64,000 nucleotides of DNA, from NCBI GenBank assembly GCA_945887855.1, contig CAMCZP010000001.1:1-64000 (forward strand), given 5' to 3'. Each line of letters opens with the position of its first letter. Position 1 is the stretch's first letter. A program made the position numbers and the translations under genes. Under the pieces are notes generated by a model. It was not told the origin of the DNA. It searched no databases and was given only the letters and a program-made list of their open reading frames with translations. Shown here piece by piece: positions 38,403 to 47,940 of the stretch. Source of the stretch: Leptospira interrogans serovar Manilae. Its GTDB lineage: Bacteria > Spirochaetota > Leptospiria > Leptospirales > Leptospiraceae.

Positions 38403-38858
38403 ATGTCCTTACAGGAAAAAATAAATGAAGACCTAAAGCGTTCAATGAAAGAGAGATTAGAGCCCGCTCTGTCTACACTTCGAATGCTTAAGTCTGATAT
38501 ACAGTATGAGCTAACTAAAACAGGGTCTTCCTCTATATCTGACGACCAAGTATTGCAAATAATAAAAAAAAACATATCCAAGCGTAGAGATACATCCCAG
38601 GAATACAGCAAAGCAAATCGTCAGGATTTAGCAGAAAAAGAGGACAAGGAAGCAGATTTTTTACATGGTTTTCTTCCTCCCTCAATCCCTGAATCAGACC
38701 TTGAAACGGTAGTGCTAAGAGTTATCTCTGAAATAGGTGCAAAATCACCTTCTGATATGGGGAAAGTTATGGGTAAAGTTATGTTAGAGTTTAAAGGTAA
38801 AAATGTTGAAGGGTCAGTTGTTTCGGCTCTTGTAAAAAAAAATCTAACTCCAAGTTGA
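38403..38858 (+). CDS. GatB/YqeY-domain protein
   Basis: A 151-residue protein with the YqeY pattern: an N-terminal helix (SLQEKINEDLKRSMKERL), LSTLRMLKSDIQYE, and LHGFLPPSIPESDL, with the C-terminal DMGKVMGKVM block. The family shares a fold with the tail of amidotransferase subunit GatB and is thought to touch tRNA; its role is not settled. Its place between rpsU and dnaG is typical. Confidence 0.93.
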   Translation: MSLQEKINEDLKRSMKERLEPALSTLRMLKSDIQYELTKTGSSSISDDQVLQIIKKNISKRRDTSQEYSKANRQDLAEKEDKEADFLHGFLPPSIPESDLETVVLRVISEIGAKSPSDMGKVMGKVMLEFKGKNVEGSVVSALVKKNLTPS

Positions 38859-38864
38859 GAACCC

Positions 38865-40679
38865 TTGCAATCGCCCAACGAGTTTGTTGATAAAGTCAAG
38901 CGGGAAGTAAGCCTAGAATCTTATATATCTAGATATGTCAAATTAAAACGAACCGGAAAAAGGTCAGTAGGTCTTTGTCCTTTTCACTCAGAAAAATCTC
39001 CTTCATTTTCAGTATCAGTTGATCTCCAGCTCTTTCATTGTTTTGGATGTGGTAAATCCGGTGATATATTTACATTTATCCAAGAGTATGAAAAAGTAGA
39101 TTTTAAAAAATCATTAGAAATTATTTCTGAATACTCCGGGATTCCTCTCCAAAAGTTTACTAACTCTGAGGAAGCCAATGTAAAGAAAAAACTTTATGAG
39201 TTAAATGAAAAATTTCTTTCCTATTTTCAGGAAAACCTATCCGGTTCAGAGGGATTGGTTGCAAGGGAGTATTTAAAAAAAAGGGGAATTGAGAAATCAA
39301 GTATTCTTACGTTTGAATTGGGATATGCTCTTCCTGGTTTTGATAATTTTATTCGGAGTGTGGTGAGGGATGAAGAATCCATCCAGCTTGCTCAAAAATT
39401 AGGTCTTCTTAAACAAAGTCAAAATCGTGGGAATGCTCCCTATGATTTCTATAGAGATAGAATTATTTTTCCCATTAAGGATCCATCCGGAAAAGTAGTT
39501 GGATTTGGAGGGAGAATCTTTAAGGATTCGGAAGAAGCAAAGTATATCAATAGCCCGGCTTCCCCCATCTATGAAAAGGGGAGGATGTTTTATGGTTTGT
39601 TCCATTCCCAAACAGCCATACGAAAATCCAGGGTTGCAATCATGGTAGAAGGCTACTTGGATGTCATTGGATTGAACGCTAAGGGGATTGAAACAGCAAT
39701 TGCACCCTTAGGCACATCCCTTACGTCTGCACAGGTCAGATCCATAAAAAATTATGCGGATAGTGTAAAATTAGTATTCGATGGGGACAAAGCTGGAAAA
39801 ATTGCAGCACTAAGGGCATCTGAAATCTGTCTAAGAGAAGGAGTGCAGGCTGAGATTGTTGTTTTGGAGACTGGAGTAGATCCTTTTGATCTGTCAGTTA
39901 CAAAATCTTTGCAAGAAATTTCTGAAATTTTTCATAAAACTATCCAACATTCTGATTTTTTACTGCAAGAAACTCTTCATCACACACATAAATTATCTAG
40001 TCCTGATGAAAAAAAGAAAGCTATAGAAAGTCTGTTTAGTTTTATTAAGACTTTAGAGAGAGAAACAGACCAGCAGATGTATCTTTCCGAGGGAGCAAGG
40101 CATTTGGGTCTCAGTATCTCAGCAGTCATAAATGACTTTAAAAGGGGCACGGGTCTTAGTTTAGGGGATGCGAAAGTCGATACTAAAAAGGCGAGCAATT
40201 CTAGTGTAAAAAATGTTTCTGCTAGCTCTGCATATTGTAGAAAAATTTTAAGTTTCCTTCTAATGTATCCAGATTTATTTAGATACATTCAGGAAATCCA
40301 AGGTTTGGAGATGAACGACAGAGAATCTGCTTATTTGTGGGAAATTCTTTATACTAGTTATATCAATGCAGAAACTATTTCCCCTGATATCTTGCAAGAG
40401 GAAGGTTTTCCTGAGGAGATTAGGTCTTGTTTTATGCCTTATCTATTAGAATTAGTAGAAAGCAAGGATGAGCCAGAAGAAGTTAGAATTAGCCGGTTTG
40501 AAGAAAGTATTTTATTACAAAAAAGAACAAGTAAACAAATAGAATTAGAAAGTATAAATTCAGGGGCGGGTGTGTTGGATAAAAAAGATCACCTCTCCAG
40601 ATTGATGACAGTAAGAAGCGAAATTTTGGAAATAGATCAAAAATTGAGAGCTCTCAATTATACAAATGGAAGAGGTTAA
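38865..40679 (+). CDS. dnaG: DNA primase
   Basis: Makes RNA primers for replication. The 604 residues begin at TTG ([19 protein letters not shown]), which aligns well with the usual DnaG start, and no ATG fits. The zinc-finger CHC2 motif is [11 protein letters not shown] with CFGCGKSGD (about residues 41-65). TOPRIM motifs are [10 protein letters not shown] near 260 and VFDGDKAGK near 305. A C-terminal helicase-binding region follows. The TTG start may limit translation. It lies 6 bp after yqeY and 2 bp before rpoD. Confidence 0.96.
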   Translation: MQSPNEFVDKVKREVSLESYISRYVKLKRTGKRSVGLCPFHSEKSPSFSVSVDLQLFHCFGCGKSGDIFTFIQEYEKVDFKKSLEIISEYSGIPLQKFTNSEEANVKKKLYELNEKFLSYFQENLSGSEGLVAREYLKKRGIEKSSILTFELGYALPGFDNFIRSVVRDEESIQLAQKLGLLKQSQNRGNAPYDFYRDRIIFPIKDPSGKVVGFGGRIFKDSEEAKYINSPASPIYEKGRMFYGLFHSQTAIRKSRVAIMVEGYLDVIGLNAKGIETAIAPLGTSLTSAQVRSIKNYADSVKLVFDGDKAGKIAALRASEICLREGVQAEIVVLETGVDPFDLSVTKSLQEISEIFHKTIQHSDFLLQETLHHTHKLSSPDEKKKAIESLFSFIKTLERETDQQMYLSEGARHLGLSISAVINDFKRGTGLSLGDAKVDTKKASNSSVKNVSASSAYCRKILSFLLMYPDLFRYIQEIQGLEMNDRESAYLWEILYTSYINAETISPDILQEEGFPEEIRSCFMPYLLELVESKDEPEEVRISRFEESILLQKRTSKQIELESINSGAGVLDKKDHLSRLMTVRSEILEIDQKLRALNYTNGRG

Positions 40680-40681
40680 TC

Positions 40682-42433
40682 ATGGAAAATTTACAGAGTC
40701 TGCCTGAAGTTCAGCGCCTCATTGCGATCGGAAAGGCAAACAGCGAAGTATCCTATGATGAGATTAATGATATTTTGCCTGATAAGATTCTCAACTCAGA
40801 GAAGATTGATGATGTTTTTACATTGTTGCATGAGATGGGAATAGATGTAGTAGAAGAGTACAGTAAAAAATTTGAAGAACCTCAAATTTTACCCGGCAAA
40901 GAAGATAAACCGGCTAAAAAAAAGAAAGAGGGAGTCTCTATCAGTGCTACCTCAGAAGATCCTATTCGTCTGTATTTAAAAGAAATCGGCAAGGTAAGTT
41001 TGATTTCCGGAGAAACAGAAGTCTTTTTGGCAAAGAGGATTGAGAAAGGTGAAAAGATCATTGAAGAAACCATTCTCAGTTCCAGTATCCTCCGGGCAAA
41101 TTTTACAAAGTTAATGCCCAAGATCCGTAGTAAGAAAATTAAAATTTATGAAATCGTCAGAGTTGAAAAATCCTATGCCATGAGTCCCGTGGAAGTGGAA
41201 AAGCTTGAAAAATTATTTTTTTCCAACATGGAGAAAATCCAAACCGATGAAAAATCTCTAGTTGAATGCCAAAATAAAATTAAAAAATATTCAGAGAACA
41301 GTAGAAAATTTAAAGAATTTAAAGATAAAATAGAAGAAGCTCAAAAAGACATAGATTTTGCTGTCAGAGAAGTAGGTGTATCACAAAGAGAAATTCAAAA
41401 GATTTCTCAAAAGATTAAATCAATGGTTTTTCGTATCAAAGAAATTGATCGCCATTTCTTAAAGATCAAAGCGAGATACGGACATGACGTTAAAGAAATC
41501 AAAACTTTCAATCGATTCATTGAAAAAAATGAAAACATAGAAGAAATTGAAAAGATGATGGGTGTTCTCATTGATGAAGTACGTGAGGTCATTAAAGACA
41601 TACGTAACAATGAACGTAAGCTGAGACGTATGGAGCAAGAAGCTGGTTCTACCACTGCAGAAATCAAAGATTGGGGCGAGAAAATCATAAAAGGTGAACG
41701 AGAAATTTCTCAAGCTAAAAAAGAATTAGTAAAAGCAAACTTGCGTCTTGTAGTTTCTATTGCAAAACGTTATGCGAATAGAGGTATGCATTTCTTTGAT
41801 TTGATCCAAGAAGGTAATATTGGTTTGATCAAAGCAGTTGATAAGTTTGAATATAAGAAAGGTTATAAATTTTCTACATATGCAACCTGGTGGATTCGTC
41901 AAGCAATCACTAGAGCAATATCTGACCAAGCCCGAACTATCCGTGTCCCCGTTCATATGATTGAACAAGTTAATAAAGTGATACGAGAAGCCAGGTTATT
42001 TGTTCAGGAATTTGGACGGGATCCAACCAATGATGAGATTGCAGAGAGACTTGGTTGGCCAGTCCAAAAAGTCAAAAGCGTCAAAAATGTTGGACGAGAA
42101 CCAATCTCTCTGGAAATTCCTGTAGGTAGTGAAGAGGATTCTGAGTTAGGTGATTTTATAGAAGACAAAGAAGTAGAGTCCCCTCTAAACTCGGCAGCTT
42201 CAAGTATCTTAGCAGAACAAATTAGGCAAGTACTACACACTCTACCAGCTAGAGAACAAAAAGTGATACGTATGCGATTTGGACTAGATGATGGTTATGC
42301 TCAAACACTAGAAGAAGTTGGATACCAATTTAAAGTTACAAGAGAGCGTATTCGTCAGATTGAAGCTAAGGCATTGAGAAGACTCAGGCATCCAAGTAGG
42401 TCAAAAAAATTAAAAGATTATATTGTTGAATAA
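40682..42433 (+). CDS. rpoD: RNA polymerase primary sigma factor (sigma-70)
   Basis: 583 residues with region 1.2 near 95 ([14 protein letters not shown]), a long charged coiled non-conserved region (about 130-345), regions 2.1-2.4 ([16 protein letters not shown], then [13 protein letters not shown] and [11 protein letters not shown]), region 3 and region 4.2 ([19 protein letters not shown]). This is the housekeeping sigma factor, so -35/-10 promoters close to TTGACA/TATAAT are expected in the genome. It ends the operon and is followed by a strong terminator. Confidence 0.98.
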   Translation: MENLQSLPEVQRLIAIGKANSEVSYDEINDILPDKILNSEKIDDVFTLLHEMGIDVVEEYSKKFEEPQILPGKEDKPAKKKKEGVSISATSEDPIRLYLKEIGKVSLISGETEVFLAKRIEKGEKIIEETILSSSILRANFTKLMPKIRSKKIKIYEIVRVEKSYAMSPVEVEKLEKLFFSNMEKIQTDEKSLVECQNKIKKYSENSRKFKEFKDKIEEAQKDIDFAVREVGVSQREIQKISQKIKSMVFRIKEIDRHFLKIKARYGHDVKEIKTFNRFIEKNENIEEIEKMMGVLIDEVREVIKDIRNNERKLRRMEQEAGSTTAEIKDWGEKIIKGEREISQAKKELVKANLRLVVSIAKRYANRGMHFFDLIQEGNIGLIKAVDKFEYKKGYKFSTYATWWIRQAITRAISDQARTIRVPVHMIEQVNKVIREARLFVQEFGRDPTNDEIAERLGWPVQKVKSVKNVGREPISLEIPVGSEEDSELGDFIEDKEVESPLNSAASSILAEQIRQVLHTLPAREQKVIRMRFGLDDGYAQTLEEVGYQFKVTRERIRQIEAKALRRLRHPSRSKKLKDYIVE

Positions 42434-42451
42434 ATTATAATGATGTATTAC

Positions 42452-42501
42452 AAGTAGGTTCCATTTTTCTTTTTGTTATGAAAAATGGAACCTACTTTTT
42501 T
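42452..42501 (+). terminator. Rho-independent terminator of the rpoD operon
   Basis: A long stem AAGTAGGTTCCATTTTTC / GAAAAATGGAACCTACTT (18 bp, perfect) with a 10-nt loop, followed by TTTT. It lies 18 bp after the rpoD stop. Confidence 0.93.
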
Positions 42502-42542
42502 CTCTTTATGGAAAGAGAAGAAAATAAGTTCCAAAAAAGAAG

Positions 42543-42654
42543 AGAAACCTAGATGGTCGCGTAGCTGGAGTTGAAGAACGGTTCCCAAGTTGGGATTTCC
42601 TCAACCCGGATCGAGGGGAAACCTCCGGGATGTTGTACTACTCTGTAGTGGTGT
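42543..42654. ncRNA. Unassigned structured segment, candidate small RNA
   Basis: About 110 bp that are clearly GC-richer than the flanks, lying between the rpoD terminator and nadA. Three hairpins follow one another: an outer stem GTTGAAGAA / TTCCTCAAC (42570-42605) with an inner TCCCA-AGT-TGGGA; CCCGG-ATCG-AGG-GGAAA-CCT-CCGGG (42605-42629); and ACTAC-TCT-GTAGT (42637-42649). It does not fit 5S rRNA, SRP RNA, tmRNA, RNase P or tRNA. The strand is unknown because hairpins read alike on both, and no clear promoter was seen. No open frame explains the composition. Confidence 0.4.
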
Positions 42655-42692
42655 AAAATACTTATCTTGTGAACTGAATTTGATATATAAAT

Positions 42693-43673
42693 TTATTTCT
42701 TTATCCCAAATGAGATTTCAAGCATTCTATTTACTGCCCTTTGGCCTCTCTCAATGATATCTAAGGGAAGTAAAATTTCGTATTGTTCATAGAGCAATGC
42801 ATCTCTAACTTTTTCTAATGTGATTTTTTTCATGTGTGGGCATGTCTGACAAGTAGATACAAAATGCTTGGAGGGGAACTGTGATCGTAAATTATCTCCC
42901 ATTGAACATTCAGTGATCAACATAATATTTGTGGCTTTTGATTTTTCTATGAAACCAGACATTTCTGATGTTGATCCTGAAAAATCTGAGGCATCCACTA
43001 CATCACTACTGCACTCTGGGTGCGATATTACAACTAAGTCATTAAATTGTTTTCTGGTTTGCTCAATATCGGATTTCTTATAAAGCTCATGAACCATACA
43101 CCTACCTGGATGTGTAATTAATTTTTTTAGGGTATGTTTTTGAACATTTGAAGCAAGGTATTCATCAGGGAGAAAAATTACAATATCACTTTCAACAGAA
43201 TTTACAATTTTTACTGCATTAGCTGATGTACAACATATATCCGTTTCTGCTTTCACTTCAGCAGAGCAATTTACATATGTAATAACAGGAGCCCCCGGAT
43301 ATAATTTTCTTAATTGTATGACATCCTCTGCTGTGATACTTTCAGCTAATGAGCAACCGGCTTTGAGATCAGCAATTAATACTTTTTTGGAGGGGCTAAG
43401 AATTTTTGCTGTTTCAGCCATAAAATGAACACCATTAAATAATATTAAATCAGCATTGGTTTCTGCGGCCATTTTGCTAAGATAAAGAGAATCTCCCATT
43501 ATATCCGAGACTCCATGAAATACATCAGGGGTCATATAATTATGACCAAGTATAACTGCATTTTTCTCTTTTTTTAATTTATTAATTTCCTCGATGATAG
43601 GTAATTTTATTTCTATTTCATCGGGAAGATATGTTGAGCTGAGTATTTGACTTAATTTATCGTTAGTGATCAT
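42693..43673 (-). CDS. nadA: Quinolinate synthase A
   Basis: Condenses iminoaspartate with dihydroxyacetone phosphate to quinolinate in NAD synthesis, using a 4Fe-4S cluster. The 326-residue length is normal. The three cluster Cys are in KAGCSLAES (near 107), HPECSSD (near 220) and [10 protein letters not shown] (near 281), with substrate motifs [19 protein letters not shown] and [11 protein letters not shown]. nadB and nadC are not in the window. The next gene upstream on the same strand lies 3 bp away, so co-transcription is likely. Confidence 0.97.
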   Translation of the reverse strand: MITNDKLSQILSSTYLPDEIEIKLPIIEEINKLKKEKNAVILGHNYMTPDVFHGVSDIMGDSLYLSKMAAETNADLILFNGVHFMAETAKILSPSKKVLIADLKAGCSLAESITAEDVIQLRKLYPGAPVITYVNCSAEVKAETDICCTSANAVKIVNSVESDIVIFLPDEYLASNVQKHTLKKLITHPGRCMVHELYKKSDIEQTRKQFNDLVVISHPECSSDVVDASDFSGSTSEMSGFIEKSKATNIMLITECSMGDNLRSQFPSKHFVSTCQTCPHMKKITLEKVRDALLYEQYEILLPLDIIERGQRAVNRMLEISFGIKK

Positions 43674-43676
43674 AGT

Positions 43677-44177
43677 TTAGTAACCATACCCTGTAAATGT
43701 AACACCTTGAATTTCTCCTTCTGAACTAGCTCCCCCATTGCATGTGTCCATGCACTTTCCCCAAAGCTTAGATGGTTCCGTTGTGAAGATGCGCTGGGAC
43801 TTACGGTATTCATCTGTGTCATAGTATTTAGACCCCGAGCAGATGGAATCTTTCGCATTGAATTGTAAATTACATCGACTCCAGCAGGCAAAAAAAGATT
43901 CTAAGGAATCGATGGTTCTTGCAGACTTTGGAGAAATAAAGGATTGAAGCCTTGTTTTTTCTGACTCAGCACAGACCTCTACAATAGCCTTAGGATTTTT
44001 AATACAAACCTCTTCAGAGGAAACAAATTCTTCACAATTGCTTTTTGTGGAGGCTGAATTTGCTAAAAGAGCAACCGCAGCATCATTTGTGGTAGAGGAA
44101 TCCTCTTTTAGTAAGTTGCAGGAAATTCCGAAAACAAAGAGTAGGACATGAAAAAAGAAAATAAAGAATTTAAACAA
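43677..44177 (-). CDS. Cys-rich small lipoprotein
   Basis: A 166-residue protein with a hydrophobic signal ending in the lipobox GISC (near residue 20). The mature part has about ten Cys in a spaced pattern (SEEVCIKN, AVEVC-type, FACWSRC, KCMDTC), suggesting disulfides. Function is unknown. Its first 30 bases overlap the divergent neighbour's first codons; no internal start keeps the signal peptide, so the overlap seems real. It is transcribed with nadA. Confidence 0.72.
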   Translation of the reverse strand: MFKFFIFFFHVLLFVFGISCNLLKEDSSTTNDAAVALLANSASTKSNCEEFVSSEEVCIKNPKAIVEVCAESEKTRLQSFISPKSARTIDSLESFFACWSRCNLQFNAKDSICSGSKYYDTDEYRKSQRIFTTEPSKLWGKCMDTCNGGASSEGEIQGVTFTGYGY

Positions 44178-44993
44178 AAAACAGATCCTTCCAGTCCATT
44201 AGAGACAGACTACCTAGAAAATGAAAATGTGTCAAGACCAAAGAACGATCACCAGGGTCTTTATATGTTTCTGGCATTTCTTCTCCTTCTGGGATTTTTA
44301 GGAATTGGCTATTATTTTTATGCAAATAGGAATGCCTCTGATTATTCAACATTTAATCCAAATGCATCTATCATAGAAAAATTGAACTACAACCCTAATT
44401 ATTTGGAGGAAGAAAAGTTACTCCTTATCAAGGGACAGTCAACAATTGAATATTTACGGACCAGATTGCTATATTATAAATATGAAACGGATGAGAATCC
44501 AACTAAAAGTTTACAAGAAGAACTTCAGCGTGATTTCAATGGGGAGAGGGCTCAAGTTTTAGTTGATATCTTAAAAAATCTTAATAAATTCGAGATAGAA
44601 AAGCAAAAGATAGATGTAGACTCAGAACTTTCCCAATACAAAAAATATAAAAAATCTAAAGCTCTACGTGTAGAAATTTTTGGAGAGGAATTAGAACCTG
44701 TTTTATTCCCTGAAAAACCAGAAGAGCGCATAGAAGCATTTTTTCTTTATTCAAAGCAGTATCTAAAAAATCATCTTGAAGATGATCCCATTTCAAAAAG
44801 AGACCATCTCACCAAAGCTAAAAAAGAGATATATGGCGAATTCTTTGAAGATTTAGAAGTGCGGGAGCCTATCCCTGCTAGGCTAGAACTAGAACTTGGA
44901 ATCATAGAAAGAGAGATGAGTATTCTATCTGAACCTGAGAGAAAGGCAAAAATAGAGTCTATCAGGGACAAACTTAGAAAGGGAGAGCTTTAA
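44148..44993 (+). CDS. Single-pass membrane protein, helical extracytoplasmic domain, unknown function
   Basis: A 281-residue protein: a cytoplasmic N-tail of about 40 residues, one TM (YMFLAFLLLLGFLGIGYYFY), then an entirely helical, charged region. The layout loosely recalls lipase-specific foldases (helical, membrane-anchored), but no signature motif is seen and no partner lipase adjoins. The start codon lies inside the divergent lipoprotein gene; the 3' end overlaps the next convergent gene by 4 bp. Confidence 0.7.
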   Translation: MKKENKEFKQKTDPSSPLETDYLENENVSRPKNDHQGLYMFLAFLLLLGFLGIGYYFYANRNASDYSTFNPNASIIEKLNYNPNYLEEEKLLLIKGQSTIEYLRTRLLYYKYETDENPTKSLQEELQRDFNGERAQVLVDILKNLNKFEIEKQKIDVDSELSQYKKYKKSKALRVEIFGEELEPVLFPEKPEERIEAFFLYSKQYLKNHLEDDPISKRDHLTKAKKEIYGEFFEDLEVREPIPARLELELGIIEREMSILSEPERKAKIESIRDKLRKGEL

Positions 44994-45352
44994 ATTGGAA
45001 TTTTATTTGCCAGTGCAAGCTGTAAATACTCAAACCCTATAGGAGACTCTAAATATCTCGGAACAAAATGGAAGTGTAGATGAGGAACTGCTTCTGAAAT
45101 GGAAATGGTGTATATTTTTAGAGGGGAATATTTATTATAAACAAGGGAAGTCAAATTAGAAATAATCATCCCGTACTCCTTCCAAGCATCTGAGTTTACT
45201 TCTAAATATGTCTCTACATGGGTTTTAAATTCAATATAATGATATCCGGGGCAATTTTTTTCTTTTTCTGCGGGTCTTACCCTCCAATAAGTAAATATCT
45301 CTGAATCTATTAGATCTGATGGTTGAAAATTGCAAAGCTTGCAAGTATTCAT
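44990..45352 (-). CDS. HIT-family protein
   Basis: 120 residues with the histidine-triad motif VPHLHFHFVPRY near residue 90 and an N-terminal C-x2-C (CKLC), a possible zinc pair. HIT proteins hydrolyse or transfer nucleotide-phosphate conjugates. It is a short member with an unknown substrate. Its end overlaps the convergent gene by 4 bp. Confidence 0.85.
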   Translation of the reverse strand: MNTCKLCNFQPSDLIDSEIFTYWRVRPAEKEKNCPGYHYIEFKTHVETYLEVNSDAWKEYGMIISNLTSLVYNKYSPLKIYTISISEAVPHLHFHFVPRYLESPIGFEYLQLALANKIPI

Positions 45353-45595
45353 ATTTTACTTTCCTTCCAATTCTAAGAACTTATTTTTTTGGTTGCATAT
45401 TCTCAAAAATACCGATAGTTAAAATGATACCAAATATTTAACACATTGAAAAACTGCTTTTCTTGGTATATCAGTAAGTAAAACTGCTTTTTAAAAATGG
45501 AGCTTGAGAATTTATTTTTCTCTAAAAGAAAGTTTTATTTCTGAAAAAAATAGAAAAGGTATTGATTTTTAATAATCACTAAAGGGAACTAAGGT

Positions 45596-45823
45596 ATGGA
45601 CAGAACTCCTATAAAGTCAATCTATCAGCGTGTTCAGGTTAGAGCAGAAAAGATAGATTTTTTGTATAGAACCGTACCTGAAGATTTGCGAGAACGAAGA
45701 GAAAATAGAGATTCTTGGCATAGATGGAATACAGTTTGGAAAAAAGCATGGTTGGGCAATGATTTAGATGAAGAAGAGAAAAAGAAACTTCGAGAGGAAA
45801 CTTCTGTAATAAGAAAGAAATAA
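45596..45823 (+). CDS. Small basic/charged hypothetical protein
   Basis: 75 residues, highly charged and rich in Arg, Glu and Trp (SWHRWNTVWKKAWLGND), helical, without a signal. AAGG precedes the ATG at a good distance. No family is recognised. It may be the first gene of a small group with the next two. Confidence 0.55.
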   Translation: MDRTPIKSIYQRVQVRAEKIDFLYRTVPEDLRERRENRDSWHRWNTVWKKAWLGNDLDEEEKKKLREETSVIRKK

Positions 45824-45881
45824 TTTAACTAAAGATTTCCCATTCTCAGTCGAATACATTAATGGATTAGGAGAAAAAGTT

Positions 45882-46115
45882 ATGAATATTCAGTCTATTT
45901 CATCAAATGCAAACTTAGTATCCATGCACAATTCCCAAATACGTGCTACTTCGCCTCAGAGCAAAGACGGTTTAGTCCATCCGGAAGCCCTTTTTTCTAC
46001 AGATAAAATACCAGTGATACCAGCCAGAAAGATAGTAGAGTTACTTTCCCTTGTTATGAGTGCACCAGACTTAGTTCGAAATCACACTGGAAAAAATTTA
46101 GATATTAGAGCATAA
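45882..46115 (+). CDS. Small hypothetical protein
   Basis: 77 residues, Ser/Asn-rich N-terminus, then a helix (ARKIVELLSLVMSAPDLVR). A good Shine-Dalgarno (TAGGAGAAA) supports translation. No signal peptide or known domain. It is followed after 4 bp by a membrane protein gene. Confidence 0.6.
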   Translation: MNIQSISSNANLVSMHNSQIRATSPQSKDGLVHPEALFSTDKIPVIPARKIVELLSLVMSAPDLVRNHTGKNLDIRA

Positions 46116-46119
46116 TATA

Positions 46120-46761
46120 TTGTTTCTTTCCATAATCATTCAAGATTTTTATTTACATTCTCTGTGGGTCTTAATTCTTCTCTCAGCAACAGGTTTGGGA
46201 TGGGTATTTTATAACCAGTTTTTAAAGCCTTACATAGTGTTACGAGAGAAGGAAATGTTGCCACCACCACCTGTGGGAACAGTTTTTGAGTATTTGGTGA
46301 GTGAGACAGAAAGAACTTCCACATTCATAATCGGAAGAGCAATTGGAAACATTGGTACACGATGTGCAGCTATCAGTGAGGATCATCTCGTATTTACTTT
46401 CAAGAAAGATGATACACATGAAGAGTATGATATCACTGTAAAAAGAGGTGCACCTGTTCTTTTTAAAGCCCCTCGAACCCCAACCTATTCAGTGATGGAT
46501 TCCACTGAAAAATTAGAAAGCCATGAAGTGATAGGAAAAACTGCTGATTTTAGGATCTCTAACCAAATTAACAAAGAGAGAATGATTAACTTCATTGAAA
46601 TTTCTTTAAGTTCTAAGTTCGTTGTCAATAAAAACGGAAAAGAACGACTACAGTTTTTATTTACAATCACAAAAATTCAACCTGGTCTTGCTGCATCCCC
46701 TGATAAATCAGGACACTACCCTTGGGGTAAAGATAGAAGGGAAGGGGAAGATGATGAGTAA
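46120..46761 (+). CDS. Single-TM protein with a cytoplasmic beta-rich domain, unknown function
   Basis: 213 residues from a TTG start just after the previous stop; the start is uncertain because no clear Shine-Dalgarno is visible. One TM (about 8-30) is followed by a beta-rich domain (for example LVFTFKKDD, FIEISLSSKFVVN) and an acidic tail. It loosely resembles PilZ-type barrels, but the RxxxR and (D/N)xSxxG motifs are missing, so that call is not made. Confidence 0.6.
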   Translation: MFLSIIIQDFYLHSLWVLILLSATGLGWVFYNQFLKPYIVLREKEMLPPPPVGTVFEYLVSETERTSTFIIGRAIGNIGTRCAAISEDHLVFTFKKDDTHEEYDITVKRGAPVLFKAPRTPTYSVMDSTEKLESHEVIGKTADFRISNQINKERMINFIEISLSSKFVVNKNGKERLQFLFTITKIQPGLAASPDKSGHYPWGKDRREGEDDE

Positions 46762-46818
46762 GACACAGGCTAATAAAACTGTAGAACAGTAAGTTAGTAA
46801 TCTTCTTCTGAAATAAAA

Positions 46819-47940
46819 TTATGCTGCTTTAGTTTCATTGAAAAGTTTTTCAGCTATTGGATCTGGAAAAGAAAAAGCAACTATTCTTTTGATAACAGAT
46901 GTAAACTGAGAAAAGAAACTTCCAGTATTATAATTTTGTTCATATTTTTGAGCTATTTCCTTTACTTTCTCTCCAACTTCTGCATAACGATTAGCAGGGA
47001 TATCGGGAAACAAATGATGTTCAATTTGATGGCTCAAGTTTCCGGATAAAAAATCAAAGGCTTTTCCACCCTCTAAATTACTAGAACCATGGAGTTGTCG
47101 GAGATACCACTGTCCCTTTGTCTCATTGTCCAAAGTAGAAAGAGGGTAGGTGACTGAATCTTCAGTAAAATGCCCACAGAATATGATGGAATAGGTCCAT
47201 AAGTTTCTGATTATGTTTGCTGTGAAGTTTCCTAGTAAAATTCGCGGTGCCTGCAGTCCTCCCAAGAGTGGAAATAATACATAATCTTTTCCTATTTGCT
47301 TGGCAATTTTTAAGAATAAACGGTTATCGGCTTCTTTTTTCTCTGCCTCTGTGACTTCGGAGCCTGTGAGAGAATGCTCTCTTTGAATTCCATGCCCATG
47401 AAAGGCAACTCCAAATTCAAAAAAAGTAGCCAAAAGAATATTTAACTGTACTTGAAATAAGTTAAATACTGACCATTTTTGATCAGATGTAAGACGCATA
47501 ATAGTATAACCAAAGTCTAGGTCTTTACCAATAATATTTGTAAATGAATGATGAAAATAATTATGTGATAAGATCCACTGACTTTTCTCCGAAACTATAT
47601 CCCATTCATATTTTTCTGAATTTAATTCGGGGTCATTCATCCAGTCATACTGACCATGCATTACATTGTGACCGAGTTCCATATTATCAATTATTTTAGA
47701 AAGGGACAATGCTCCCACACCTGCTAAATAGGTAAATGGATCCACTCCAAAATGCAGGGCTAGTCTTCCTATGATTTCAAAGTATCTAACTGCACTTTCT
47801 ACTTTTCTAATATATTCTTCATCGGATTTACCAACTTTTTGTAGTACGTCTTTTCTTAAAGTTTCTAATTCACTTCCAAAATTTTCAATTTCTTCTGGAG
47901 TTAATGCTTTGGATTTTTGTTGAATTGTTTTCATTTTCAT
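46819..47940 (-). CDS. Membrane fatty acid (acyl) desaturase
   Basis: Introduces a double bond into acyl chains using a di-iron centre. 373 residues with the three His boxes of the family: GHNVMHG (His 91 and 95), HNYFHH (126-131) and QIEHH (308-309). It is translationally coupled (4-bp overlap) to the ferredoxin-reductase gene upstream. The arrangement matches the mycobacterial DesA3/Rv3230c electron-transfer pair in outline. The position of the double bond cannot be told from sequence. Confidence 0.95.
   Translation of the reverse strand: MKMKTIQQKSKALTPEEIENFGSELETLRKDVLQKVGKSDEEYIRKVESAVRYFEIIGRLALHFGVDPFTYLAGVGALSLSKIIDNMELGHNVMHGQYDWMNDPELNSEKYEWDIVSEKSQWILSHNYFHHSFTNIIGKDLDFGYTIMRLTSDQKWSVFNLFQVQLNILLATFFEFGVAFHGHGIQREHSLTGSEVTEAEKKEADNRLFLKIAKQIGKDYVLFPLLGGLQAPRILLGNFTANIIRNLWTYSIIFCGHFTEDSVTYPLSTLDNETKGQWYLRQLHGSSNLEGGKAFDFLSGNLSHQIEHHLFPDIPANRYAEVGEKVKEIAQKYEQNYNTGSFFSQFTSVIKRIVAFSFPDPIAEKLFNETKAA

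Noticed and set aside
42543..42654. 5S rRNA or SRP RNA
   Set aside because: The conserved CCGAAC/GTTAAG region of 5S and the GGAAGGNAGCAGCC region of SRP RNA are absent on both strands.
46120..46761. PilZ domain
   Set aside because: The RxxxR and (D/N)xSxxG signature residues are not present.
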